This document shows positions 1-8,248 of a stretch of 41,962 nt of DNA, in pieces. This stretch comes from a candidate division TM6 bacterium UASB124. Its GTDB lineage: Bacteria > Dependentiae > Babeliae > Babeliales > RVW-14. Both the position numbers and the translations under genes were made by a program. The notes under the pieces are model-generated. The model ran no database searches, was not told the DNA's origin, and was given only the letters and a program-made list of their open reading frames with translations. How positions within the stretch are numbered: position 1 is the first letter of the stretch; each line of letters begins with the position of its first letter. The stretch spans positions 51,573 to 93,534 of the forward strand of contig LDIV01000005.1 in NCBI GenBank assembly GCA_001468855.1, given 5' to 3'.

Positions 1-118
1 ATTGGAGCATCTTTACATAAAAAACAAGATCTGGATCTTACTTTCAGCTAGTGCGTAGGTCCTGTTGAGTACAAAATTACAGCCTAAATCAATACATAGA
101 CATTTCTTATAAACTGTC

Positions 119-2485
119 TTAGCGTAACACTTTACGTGGCTTACTGCCTTGCGCCGGTGCTATTAGGCCATCCAATTCAAGCTTTTCAATGAGCCGTGCC
201 GAACGATTAAAACCTATACGATAATGTCGCTGTAACATAGAAATTGAAATCTCATCCGTCGTTTTAATAAACTCACGAACTTGATCATATAAATCATCTT
301 GCCAATCATTGTTCTGTGCTTGAGCATTACGCACCAAAACCTCATTTAAATCAAGGTACTGCACAGTCTGTTGGGAGCGCAAGAAATCAGTCACACGCTC
401 TATTTCTTGGTCTGAAACATAGGCCCCATGAACTCGTTTGAGCTCCGGTGATGATGCATGCATAAAAAGCATGTCTCCTTTACCAAGAAGTTTTTCTGCC
501 CCCTGCATATCAAGAATAGTTCGTGAATCAACTTTAGATGAAACTCTAAAAGCTACTCGGCTTGGAAAATTAACCTTAATAAGACCTGTAACAACATCAA
601 CTGATGGTCGTTGTGTCGCAACAATCAGATGAATACCTGACGCACGTGCCATTTGAGCAATACGAACAATATGCGTCTCAACCTCTTTACCGGCAACCAT
701 CATAAGATCGGCAAGCTCATCGATCATGATAACAAGATACGGCATTTGTTTATGCTCACCTTCTTGATGTTCTATCACCTTACGATAGTCATGAATATTA
801 CGAACGCCCGCTGCCGCCATAGCTTCATAACGCTCCTCCATCTCTTGGACAACCCAGCCAAGCACAGCTGAAGCACGTGTTGGTTGCGTAACAATAGGGA
901 ATAATAAATGAGGAATATCAGCATAAGGCGTAAATTCGAGTCGTTTTGGATCGATTAAAATAAGTTTTAATTGATCCGGTGTTAGCTTACACAACAAACT
1001 CAAGAGCATGACATTCATGCCAACTGACTTTCCTGACCCCGTCGCTCCACCAACCAGCAAATGCGGCATACTTACCATATCTACGATGACCGGATTACCT
1101 GCTATATCAACACCTAAAACAATAGGCAATGCGGCCGTTGTTTGTTCAAAAAGAGGTGTGGTTACTATATCAGCCATTGAAACGCTTGCTCGCTCTTCGT
1201 TAGCAATCTCAAAACCGATTACATTACGACCAGGAATTGGCGCCAATATACGCATACTCTGTGCTGTCAAAGCCATAGCAAGATCATCTTCAAGCGAAAT
1301 AATTTTACTAATTTTACTATCAATCTCTGGTTTGTATTCAAACATAGTCACGACCGGACCGGGCTTAATTGCTGAAACCGAACCATTAACCCCAAAATGT
1401 TTAAGTTTTTCTTCAACTTTTTGTGCCCGCTTGGACATCTGTTCTTGAGTAGTTTCAATTTCATTATGCCTGGAGGGTTTGTTAAATAAAGAGATATCAG
1501 GCAACTGTACGGTTTTATTTTTTACAATCGAACACGCATTACATATTGCCAAATAAGGACAAATAGCCATACCGTCACGCGTAGCAAATATATTATGTTT
1601 CAGCACTGAGTTGGGTGGAAACACAAAATGAATTTTTAATAGTGACATATGGCGTGAAATTTGATTAATCTGGCGTTGAGCAAAACGCTGTATAAGCTCA
1701 TGGTCTATAGTAATTTTTTGATCATTATCAATTGAAGGCTCTGTTTTTAACGCAGGAATATTAGATGAATCACCTGACAATTGTTGCCAAAAAGCAGTAT
1801 CAAATTCTTCTGTTTTAGTTGCACCTGCCGCAACCACCGATGTTTGTTGATCAAATAAAACAACCTTTTTTTTGAAAGGTTTTAAGAGTATTGACCATAA
1901 AGAAATAAGTCCTCGACGCAAGTATTGCATGCAGAAGAATAATAATGGCAACAATGGAATACGTACCAAAATACTGACCATAATCCACAAGCAGCCCCAT
2001 AAAAGTATTTGGCTTCCAAAAGATCCGAACACAAATATAAATACTCGCGAACAATACAAACCTATTAATCCACCGGCTTGTTCATGAAACAAAGAAAGCT
2101 GATAAATGCTACTTAACGCTGCAACAAAAAGCACCCCAACAAACGCAACAAGCATACGGCCACGTTCCTGTTCGCACGATATTTTTCGTATCAAAAGATA
2201 CAATGGAAACAATACGGTCGCTAAAAACGCATAAATGGCGATTCCCAAAAGATAAAAAAATAATGCTGCAACATTGGCGCCTAATGCGCCGGACCAATTA
2301 TGCATAACAGACGTCTTGCTGGAATAATGGAATAACGTACTATCGTTAGGATTGTATGAAAAAACTGCCAATGCAAAAAATATAAACAGAATTGAAAGCG
2401 CTACTGCAACAATTTCTTTTTTATATGATGATTCTTGATTTAAAGCCAATTCACGTTTGTTTTTATCATTCTTTGAAGAATACAT
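119..2485 (-). CDS. ftsK: DNA translocase FtsK/SpoIIIE
   Basis: Septum-located ATPase that pumps chromosome ends into daughter cells and activates dimer resolution. The N-terminus has about four to five hydrophobic membrane segments (residues about 24-185) and a short linker. The RecA-like motor carries Walker A GGATGSGKS (Lys486) and Walker B MIDELADLM (about 585-592), followed by the family block ATQRPSVDVVTGLIK. The last 60 residues form the gamma winged helix that reads KOPS sites (SISMLQRHYRIGFNRSARLI). At 788 aa it is shorter than E. coli FtsK because the Pro/Gln linker is small, which is normal in many phyla. An upstream in-frame TTG at 2503 is possible, but the ATG at 2485 has a strong GGGGAGG ribosome site at good spacing. 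It lies 78 bp after uppP on the same strand, so cotranscription is likely. No gene is recognisable in bases 1-118 beyond its stop. Confidence 0.96.
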   Translation of the reverse strand: MYSSKNDKNKRELALNQESSYKKEIVAVALSILFIFFALAVFSYNPNDSTLFHYSSKTSVMHNWSGALGANVAALFFYLLGIAIYAFLATVLFPLYLLIRKISCEQERGRMLVAFVGVLFVAALSSIYQLSLFHEQAGGLIGLYCSRVFIFVFGSFGSQILLWGCLWIMVSILVRIPLLPLLFFCMQYLRRGLISLWSILLKPFKKKVVLFDQQTSVVAAGATKTEEFDTAFWQQLSGDSSNIPALKTEPSIDNDQKITIDHELIQRFAQRQINQISRHMSLLKIHFVFPPNSVLKHNIFATRDGMAICPYLAICNACSIVKNKTVQLPDISLFNKPSRHNEIETTQEQMSKRAQKVEEKLKHFGVNGSVSAIKPGPVVTMFEYKPEIDSKISKIISLEDDLAMALTAQSMRILAPIPGRNVIGFEIANEERASVSMADIVTTPLFEQTTAALPIVLGVDIAGNPVIVDMVSMPHLLVGGATGSGKSVGMNVMLLSLLCKLTPDQLKLILIDPKRLEFTPYADIPHLLFPIVTQPTRASAVLGWVVQEMEERYEAMAAAGVRNIHDYRKVIEHQEGEHKQMPYLVIMIDELADLMMVAGKEVETHIVRIAQMARASGIHLIVATQRPSVDVVTGLIKVNFPSRVAFRVSSKVDSRTILDMQGAEKLLGKGDMLFMHASSPELKRVHGAYVSDQEIERVTDFLRSQQTVQYLDLNEVLVRNAQAQNNDWQDDLYDQVREFIKTTDEISISMLQRHYRIGFNRSARLIEKLELDGLIAPAQGSKPRKVLR

Positions 2486-2563
2486 AATCACCCTCCCCAC
2501 CAAAATTTATACGCCCCTATGTGATTAGTCTAAAAAACGCTGAATTCAAATGCAAGAATTCAT

Positions 2564-3448
2564 TTAAATAAGCAATAAGATTACTGCAGCAACGATCGGA
2601 ATCATCATGTATATACCGAATAACCAAAGATAATTTCGTTCTGCCATATAGGCAGCAACAACAAAACAAAGATATGCAATAAGTGTTGAAAGCACCAAGG
2701 TTATAAACCATGGAATTGATAGTAACACATGCATACTTGATTGCATAAAAAACGCCGGCAAACCACTCAACAGAAATGCACCAAAAAGTAACGGCGAAAA
2801 TAATAAAAAGGAAAACTGTAATGCTCGTCGAGAAGAAATACCACAAAGTCGAGCAACCACAAATGTCGAACCATAACGAGAAATACCAGGAAGCTGTCCC
2901 GCCAAACCTTGAACACAACCCAATATAAGCGCTATTACCAACGAAAGGCTACGATTAACTCGATTAATTCGTCCCTGCAACGCTTTAAGAGATAAAAGCA
3001 AACAACTGGTTATCGTAAAACCAGCTATCAAAATCGGCAAATCACTTATTGTTGACACTTGTTTGAGAGCCCCATGACCAATGGCATACCACGCAACGGT
3101 AACAATATTGCCGACGACAACAAAACAAATAATTTTTCCTAAAATCTTCACAAAACATTTATTACTATCGGGCATAGCATGCCACGAATAATGACACGTA
3201 TGGAATCGATGCACTGTGTGTAAAAAAAATCGTAATAGTGACCACCAAGAACGGAAAAAATAAATCATAACAACAAGAATTGTTGGTCCATGCAAAAAAT
3301 AATCGAGATAATCAGGTATATCAAGCGAAACATGAAAGCCCAATCGATGCAACCACATATTTACCAACATCATATGACCAGAACTGCTAATGGGTAACGA
3401 TTCAATAATAATTTGCGTTGCAGCAACAAACATCAATGGATCAAACAT
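2564..3448 (-). CDS. uppP: Undecaprenyl-diphosphatase UppP/BacA
   Basis: Polytopic membrane phosphatase that recycles undecaprenyl pyrophosphate to the monophosphate carrier used for peptidoglycan and surface polysaccharides. Both family signatures are visible: the (E/Q)xxxE box as QIIIESLPISSSGH (Gln12, Glu16, His25) and the second box LPGISRYGS, which carries the conserved Arg. The first Glu of the box is Gln, an allowed variant. The protein is almost wholly hydrophobic with about eight helices; 294 aa is typical. I chose the ATG at 3448 rather than 3460 because a GAGG ribosome site lies 6 nt upstream of it, inside the longer reading frame. Its presence implies lipid-linked envelope synthesis. 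It probably forms an operon with ftsK downstream. Confidence 0.9.
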   Translation of the reverse strand: MFDPLMFVAATQIIIESLPISSSGHMMLVNMWLHRLGFHVSLDIPDYLDYFLHGPTILVVMIYFFRSWWSLLRFFLHTVHRFHTCHYSWHAMPDSNKCFVKILGKIICFVVVGNIVTVAWYAIGHGALKQVSTISDLPILIAGFTITSCLLLSLKALQGRINRVNRSLSLVIALILGCVQGLAGQLPGISRYGSTFVVARLCGISSRRALQFSFLLFSPLLFGAFLLSGLPAFFMQSSMHVLLSIPWFITLVLSTLIAYLCFVVAAYMAERNYLWLFGIYMMIPIVAAVILLLI

Positions 3449-3676
3449 CGTAATCCTCATTTTTATTTTCTAAATTCTTTGGTCAGCTCACATAAAATAA
3501 TTATGTACCGTTCACTAGTGTATCATACTGAATCTTGTAAACACAGAGCATATCGTTATTGCTGTTAATTTTTTTATTTTTTTATAAAAAATTACTTTTT
3601 TCTGCAAACTTTTTCGCTTGCCAAATCCATAAAATTCTTTAATCTCGTTTTCATCACTTCATGAAAAAAATGTTTG

Positions 3677-4057
3677 ATGATGTGATAGACACTCTCAAGT
3701 CAGTAATGTATGTAAAAGATCCAAAGCGAATGTCGCAGCAGCACGCGGTAAACATGCTCAATTATAAAAAACACTTGATATGTTCATGGGCATTCGCTAA
3801 CCTATCCTCATAAATTGGTTCCAGCTCTAAAAACCGAGCTAACCAATGTGAAAGTGATGTAGTAAAGGAAATGTGATTGGGGTAGGTATCGGAGCTAAAC
3901 CGAAACCAGAATGATAAGAAAGGAGGTCGCACAGGATAGATTTGAAAAAAATTTATTCATACCCATCATAAAACCCTACACATCGTATAACCTCAGTAAG
4001 CACAGATGGGTGCAAGCGAGGCAACGATGTCGGGAAACTTCAAAGTCAAAACATCAT
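3677..4057 (+). ncRNA. Candidate structured RNA in a gene-free divergent gap
   Basis: The 688-bp gap between uppP and the outer-membrane gene has no convincing gene but many compatible helices. A closing stem pairs 3677-3683 with 4051-4057, supported inside by 3697-3700 with 4037-4040. Branches are: 3725-3732 with 3791-3798 (8 bp), enclosing 3751-3755 with 3780-3784 and 3758-3761 with 3775-3778; 3800-3807 with 3880-3887 (8 bp, one G-U), enclosing 3814-3820 with 3841-3847 and 3823-3827 with 3836-3840; 3889-3892 with 3900-3903; and 3980-3986 with 4024-4030, enclosing 3991-3994 with 4018-4021 and 4000-4003 with 4010-4013. None of these cross. The G-U pair would become A-C on the other strand, which weakly favours plus. 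I looked for RNase P, tmRNA, SRP and group I/II intron signatures and found none. It could be a free RNA, a long leader of the next gene, or an AT-rich coincidence. A 50-codon ORF (3661-3813) overlaps it without a ribosome site. Confidence 0.4.
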
Positions 4058-4148
4058 GACACCAATCTAATCAACAAAACAAAACACTAAATTTTGTAGG
4101 GAAAAGAGTACAACGTAGTAAGTTAAATTTCTTTTGTGAGGTATACAT

Positions 4149-5861
4149 ATGAACAAAATTCTTAAAGGTTTATTGGTCACCATTCTTGCAGTAAATGCAG
4201 TACCAGTCGAAGCACATAACAACAAGACCTTCTTAATGCCTCGACCACACGGTGTCAATCTACCAATGGAATACACAACGTTCTTTGAATTAGTCACCAG
4301 AAAAGCCGAAAATAAATTCGGTGGCAATCTTGCTGCAACATTCTTCTATCAAGAATCAACAAACGACAAAAAAATCGGTGATTATTTCTTGTTAGGCTGC
4401 TGCCCATGTGAAGACAACTCCTGCTGCAACCCATGCAACACTTGTGATACATGCTGCGACACATGCAGAACCCCTGAAGCAACAGCAGAAACAAAAGACT
4501 GCTGCAATACATGCAACACATGTGATACATGCTGTGATACATGCAATCCATGCGAATGCTGCCCTACCGGCTGCGCAGACCCATGTGACTGCAGAAATCT
4601 CAAGATGACCAGAGGCGTTGCCGCTGATTATCCAGCATCCCATGACACACTTGATCTTGGTTATATCATTCACCTTTGGAATGCAAGTGCATCATACAAA
4701 GCAAATCAAAATGTTTATATGGGCTTGAAACCACATCAACAATCATATGGTGTTCGCTTTGACTATTGGCAAGATTTGGACAAAATACTTAAAGGTCTCT
4801 ATCTCAAATTAGATCTTCCAGTTGTCCATGTTGAAAACGATCCAAAACTTGCTTTCGCAGGAACAACAGAAGAAGTTGAATGGATGAAGAGCTTCATTTC
4901 AGGTAATTTCACTGGCGTATCTACAGCTAACGCACAAGACAAACTTTGCAAAGCAAAAATCTGCGGCAAACATTCAGAAACAGGTGTAGCAGATATCGAT
5001 CTTGCTCTTGGCTATAAATTCTTGAACAAGAGTAAATATGCAGCAGGTCTTGCACTTGCAATCACAATCCCAACAGGCAACGATGCTGATGGTACATGGG
5101 TATTTGAACCAATCGTTGGCAATGGCAACCACTTCGGTCTTGGCGGCGATCTTTGGGCATTTGCTCGTATCTGGGGCGATCTTGACCACAATATCAAACT
5201 TCATATCAAGATGAAATATCGTTACCTCTTTGAAAGCAGCGAATGCAGAACACTTGGCTTCAAGAACTGCGGCGCATGCTGCGGTATGCCTATCGGCCAA
5301 TACCATTTACTTCTAAGAGCAGGTGTCGCTCAAGGTGCAGCAACATCATTGGTTCCATTGGCAAACGTTTCAACACTCAGTGTTGATGTAACACCAGGCA
5401 GCCAATTTGATGGTATTCTTGGTTTTGCATACAACAATGGCGGCTTTACCTTTGATCTTGGCTACAACCTCTATTACAGAGAAGCAGAAAGCGTAAAGAC
5501 AAAATGCGGTTGCTTCACTGATGGCAAATATGCATTTGCAGCACGTAACGTTCGCACAGATGCTCTTCAAGCAGCAACACCAGAAACATTCACACCTGCT
5601 AACGTAGCAGCTCTTAGCGTTGTAGACGGTGCAACATCTGCTGACAAAGCAAATGCTATCCTTACACGCGCTAACCTTGACACAGAAGCTGCAGCAACAC
5701 CATCACAATTCACAAATTCCATCTATGGTGAATTTGGTTACAACTTCAAAGAATGGGATACTCCACTGCTCCTCGGCATTGGTGGCAAATATGAATGGCC
5801 TGCCAAGAACTCAGCTCTCGAGCAATGGTCTATCAATGCTAAGATCGGTATTGGCTTCTAA
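4149..5861 (+). CDS. Cys-rich outer-membrane beta-barrel protein (paralog 1)
   Basis: A secreted protein with a signal peptide (residues 1 to about 22, ending VEAHN). Residues 84-148 hold 23 cysteines in 65 residues, including two copies of CNTCDTCCDTC. The remainder alternates aromatic and hydrophobic residues in strand-like blocks (for example YGVRFDYWQDL and FTFDLGYNLYYREAE) and ends in Phe, as outer-membrane beta-barrel proteins do. It is clearly homologous to the gene at 6603: shared blocks are RPxGVNxxMEYxT, HSxTGVADxDxxxGYK, a PTGN motif, EPIVGNGxHFGLG and KYRYLFE. The ribosome site GAGG lies 8 nt before the ATG. The long structured gap precedes it and a strong hairpin terminator follows. 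By analogy with chlamydial Cys-rich envelope proteins, the cluster may form disulfide cross-links in the outer membrane; that is inference. I cannot name the family more precisely. Confidence 0.85.
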   Translation: MNKILKGLLVTILAVNAVPVEAHNNKTFLMPRPHGVNLPMEYTTFFELVTRKAENKFGGNLAATFFYQESTNDKKIGDYFLLGCCPCEDNSCCNPCNTCDTCCDTCRTPEATAETKDCCNTCNTCDTCCDTCNPCECCPTGCADPCDCRNLKMTRGVAADYPASHDTLDLGYIIHLWNASASYKANQNVYMGLKPHQQSYGVRFDYWQDLDKILKGLYLKLDLPVVHVENDPKLAFAGTTEEVEWMKSFISGNFTGVSTANAQDKLCKAKICGKHSETGVADIDLALGYKFLNKSKYAAGLALAITIPTGNDADGTWVFEPIVGNGNHFGLGGDLWAFARIWGDLDHNIKLHIKMKYRYLFESSECRTLGFKNCGACCGMPIGQYHLLLRAGVAQGAATSLVPLANVSTLSVDVTPGSQFDGILGFAYNNGGFTFDLGYNLYYREAESVKTKCGCFTDGKYAFAARNVRTDALQAATPETFTPANVAALSVVDGATSADKANAILTRANLDTEAAATPSQFTNSIYGEFGYNFKEWDTPLLLGIGGKYEWPAKNSALEQWSINAKIGIGF

Positions 5862-5904
5862 TAAACCAATATTGATTAGAGCAAATTCCATCAAGGAATT
5901 CTCA

Positions 5905-5930
5905 GAAGGCCGATCAAATGATCGGCCTTC
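5905..5930 (+). terminator. Rho-independent-like terminator after the first barrel gene
   Basis: A perfect 11-bp stem (5905-5915 with 5920-5930) around an AAAT loop lies 43 bp past the stop codon, followed by ACTATTTTCT. The downstream T-tract is interrupted, so termination may be partial. Confidence 0.75.
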
Positions 5931-5958
5931 ACTATTTTCTAAAAACTATTTTCTAAAA
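5931..5958 (+). repeat. 14-bp tandem duplication after the terminator stem
   Basis: ACTATTTTCTAAAA occurs twice head to tail (5931-5944 and 5945-5958), directly after the terminator hairpin. It looks like a small slippage or duplication product that doubles the T-rich tail. Confidence 0.8.
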
Positions 5959-6023
5959 TCAGCAACATCAAAATCTATTCGAAGCATATATTCTTTTATT
6001 TATCTCAACAAAGTCTTCATTTT

Positions 6024-6051
6024 TTCACAAGAAAGTTGTTACACTTATAAT
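6024..6051 (+). promoter_or_regulatory. Sigma70-type promoter for the Lys-rich protein gene
   Basis: The -35 hexamer TTCACA (6024-6029, one mismatch to TTGACA) is separated by 16 bp from a perfect TATAAT (6046-6051). Transcription would start near 6058, about 35 nt before the ATG at 6093, leaving room for the AAAGGAGA ribosome site. This suggests the small gene is transcribed separately from the barrel gene upstream. Confidence 0.65.
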
Positions 6052-6092
6052 GTGCTCAAAAAGAATAACCTCTAACCTAAAAGGAGATTGTA

Positions 6093-6416
6093 ATGGAAAA
6101 GAAACCAATTTTGAAAACAATATCAACGGCACTCTTAAGTGCCATGCTTTTGGTTTCAGCATCATTTGTAAATTCCACAGCCAAAACAACAAAAACATGC
6201 TCTTGCCCTACATGCTCATGCCCCAAAGACACAACAAAAGCTTCTCAAATCAAAGCAAATAAAACAGCAAAAAAGCAAGGAAAGAAACAACGTACGCGCA
6301 AAAGCAAAAAAGAAGGGAAAGCAAAGAAGACTCGTAAGGAAAAGAAATCCAAGGCTGGTGTAAAAAAAGCAAAAAAGACCCACACTCCAAAAGCAAAAAA
6401 AGGTGAGAAAAAATAA
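6093..6416 (+). CDS. Small secreted Cys/Lys-rich protein
   Basis: A 107-aa protein of unknown function. Residues 1 to about 30 are a signal peptide (KK start, hydrophobic core TALLSAMLLVSASF). Next comes a tight cysteine box, CSCPTCSC (Cys36, 38, 41, 43), then about 63 residues with some 27 Lys and 3 Arg, resembling a histone-like tail. A clear AAAGGAGA ribosome site and a good promoter support a real gene. It sits between the two Cys-rich barrel genes, so a joint role in the envelope is plausible: cysteines for disulfide bonding, the polycation for binding acidic lipid A, peptidoglycan or nucleic acid. The gene could instead be a chlamydial-histone-like DNA binder, but the signal peptide argues against a cytoplasmic role. 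No catalytic motif is visible. Confidence 0.8.
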   Translation: MEKKPILKTISTALLSAMLLVSASFVNSTAKTTKTCSCPTCSCPKDTTKASQIKANKTAKKQGKKQRTRKSKKEGKAKKTRKEKKSKAGVKKAKKTHTPKAKKGEKK

Positions 6417-6434
6417 AACATACATCCGATATAA

Positions 6435-6483
6435 TATATCAATGAGAGAGGCGGCAGTAACTGCCGCCTCTCTCATTGATATA
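6435..6483 (+). repeat. Perfect 23-bp inverted repeat with a 3-nt loop
   Basis: 6435-6457 pairs perfectly with 6461-6483 around TAA, starting 19 bp after the Lys-rich gene. It is G+C-rich at the tip and A+T-rich at the base. It is longer than the other terminator hairpins in this window and has no T-run on either side (ACCGAC follows). It may terminate weakly, block 3' exonucleases or be an RNase III substrate. Confidence 0.8.
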
Positions 6484-6602
6484 ACCGACATATCTACAAA
6501 AAATCTTGCTATTCATCATCTGATTGGCTAACATCAAAAAGAAATCTTACGAGTACAACGCATATCCACTAGGTTAGGAGAAAAAAAGGAAAGGAGATGC
6601 GC

Positions 6603-8198
6603 ATGATAATGCGTAAACCTGTATTGTTTAATACACTTATAGGATTCGTGTTGATAAGCAACACCCTACTTGCTTCCGGATCAAATATCTACTCACAAAA
6701 GACATATCTTTCGGTTCGACCACAAGGCGTCAATGCCGCTATGGAATACGCAACCTGGAATCAACATCCTTATGCAAAACACGGTAAAAATATCAAAACT
6801 CACTTGCAAGCAACGCCTTTTTATCAACATTCTGCATGCAAAGAAGGATTGGGCAGATATTTTAGCATAGGAAATTGCAAAAGCAGCTTTTACGTCAACG
6901 ACGCATCGCTCGATCCAACCACAGAAGTTGAACGCGGACTACTTATCCATGACCAAGCAAGCTATAACGTCGACCCTCATACACCCGGGCTCAAAGGAAC
7001 CGTTCAATTTAACCCCTATCAAGAAGTCTATGGAATGCGCATCGATTTTTTTCAAGAAATAACGCATCCTTTTAAAAATATTTTCTTCAGAGCAACTGCT
7101 CCTATCATACAAGTAGCCAATGATATGCAAATGAGTGTTTGCAATGGTACACCAGCCAATACTGAGCCTTGCGGCGAAACTTCTTGCAGAAAACTTAAAT
7201 GTGGTGAAAACGGTTGTTGTTGCTCTACTGATCTTTGCCAAAGCTGCTATCAAACATGTAAAACAAATTGTTGTAAATTCACGCTTCAAGATTTCTTTAG
7301 CGGTAATGTTTCCGTTGAAGCTGAAAGCACCAATAATCTTCAATGCCCATTAACAAAAGGCAAAATCAATGATCGTCACAGTAAAACAGGCGTTGCTGAT
7401 TTTGATTTCGGTATCGGTTATAAATATTTGCAAACTGATACAAAATTTGTTTTTTTTAGTCTTGATTTCACTATCCCAACCGGCAATAGACCTCACGGTG
7501 AATATTTATTTGAACCAATCGTTGGCAATGGCCATCACTTTGGTCTGGGAGCAAGCCTTGACACAGGTTTTGAATTATGGAACGAAAAGAAATCAACACT
7601 TCGCTTGCTGTGGATAACTCGTTATCGCTACCTCTTTGAAAATCATGAAGAACGTCTCCTTGGGCTTAAAGGCTACAATATGGGACATTATTATCTTGCC
7701 GGTTTCAACGGGCAGGAAAACAAGCCTCTTTTCCCGGTTGCAAACGAGCTGGTGTTACCGCTTGATGTCAAACCAGGAAGCATGTTCGACTCTATGCTTG
7801 ATTTGTCATTTAACAGCAATCACTTTACCATTGATCTTGGCTACAGCCTCTTTTGGAAAGATCGTGAAACCGTTCATATTAAAGATGTATGCGAATCAAA
7901 ATACCTCGTCATCGTACCTCCTGACTATTTAACCTCAACACGCATTGAACTCGAGCTGGTTCCTAATGGTGATTCTTCTTATAATTGCGCTTGTTCTTGT
8001 GAAGATATTATCGATGTTGATTCCGCCAAAACTCCAGCACTCCTTACCAACAAAGTTTTTGCCGGCTTAGGATATTCTTTTACCGCATATAAAGAATATT
8101 TATGTTCTTTTGGACTTGGTGGATCATATGAATTTGCCACCACCAATGCCGATCTAGAAAATTATGCCCTATGGCTCAAAGTAGACTTCTCATTCTAA
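6603..8198 (+). CDS. Cys-containing outer-membrane beta-barrel protein (paralog 2)
   Basis: A paralog of the protein at 4149, of 531 aa. It has an N-terminal signal peptide (core VLFNTLIGFVLISNTLLAS) and the same N-terminal block RPQGVNAAMEYAT. It shares HSKTGVADFDFGIGYKYL, PTGN, EPIVGNGHHFGLG and a C-terminal strand ending in Phe, which suggests insertion in the outer membrane by the BAM machinery. Its cysteine cluster (about 12 Cys, roughly residues 180-226) lies in a different loop from that of paralog 1, between the motif YGMRIDFFQE and the GVADFD block. Three in-frame ATGs occur at 6597, 6603 and 6609. The AAAGGAG ribosome site ends at 6596, so 6603 has the best spacing. A strong terminator follows. 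Substrate and exact role are unknown. Confidence 0.85.
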   Translation: MIMRKPVLFNTLIGFVLISNTLLASGSNIYSQKTYLSVRPQGVNAAMEYATWNQHPYAKHGKNIKTHLQATPFYQHSACKEGLGRYFSIGNCKSSFYVNDASLDPTTEVERGLLIHDQASYNVDPHTPGLKGTVQFNPYQEVYGMRIDFFQEITHPFKNIFFRATAPIIQVANDMQMSVCNGTPANTEPCGETSCRKLKCGENGCCCSTDLCQSCYQTCKTNCCKFTLQDFFSGNVSVEAESTNNLQCPLTKGKINDRHSKTGVADFDFGIGYKYLQTDTKFVFFSLDFTIPTGNRPHGEYLFEPIVGNGHHFGLGASLDTGFELWNEKKSTLRLLWITRYRYLFENHEERLLGLKGYNMGHYYLAGFNGQENKPLFPVANELVLPLDVKPGSMFDSMLDLSFNSNHFTIDLGYSLFWKDRETVHIKDVCESKYLVIVPPDYLTSTRIELELVPNGDSSYNCACSCEDIIDVDSAKTPALLTNKVFAGLGYSFTAYKEYLCSFGLGGSYEFATTNADLENYALWLKVDFSF

Positions 8199-8210
8199 TA
8201 TTACAGTATT

Positions 8211-8246
8211 AAAAAAGGGGGACCGTGTATGCGGTCTCCTTTTTTA
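8211..8246 (+). terminator. Terminator of the second barrel gene
   Basis: An A-run plus GGGGGACCG pairs with CGGTCTCC plus a T-run around the loop TGTATG, starting 12 bp after the stop codon. The A/T flanks make it potentially bidirectional. Confidence 0.85.
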
Positions 8247-8248
8247 TT

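Noticed and set aside
1..118. 3' end of another gene at the left edge
   Set aside because: A minus-strand frame containing RSRSCFLCKDAP is open at the edge, but there is no start or family match, so I make no call.
3661..3813. 50-codon reading frame (starts MKKMFDDVIDTLK) within the structured gap
   Set aside because: No ribosome site before the ATG, no recognisable family, and it overlaps several strong RNA helices. A frame of this length is expected by chance. It remains an alternative if the RNA is refuted, possibly as part of a decayed gene.
3720..4035. RNase P RNA, tmRNA, SRP RNA, group I/II intron or rRNA fragment
   Set aside because: Short resemblances (GCAGCAGCACGCGGTAA to the 16S 530 loop; GGGTGCAAGCG) are isolated. 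The RNase P GAGGAAAGUC/ACAGAA pair, the tmRNA T-arm with CCA end and an intron domain V are absent.
4398..4592. CRISPR-like periodic repeat
   Set aside because: The periodicity is due to CNTCDTCC-type codons in the Cys-rich coding region; there are no spacers of constant length. I saw no CRISPR array anywhere in the window.
5629..6075. 148-codon plus-strand frame
   Set aside because: It starts inside the barrel gene in another frame and crosses its terminator and the next promoter.
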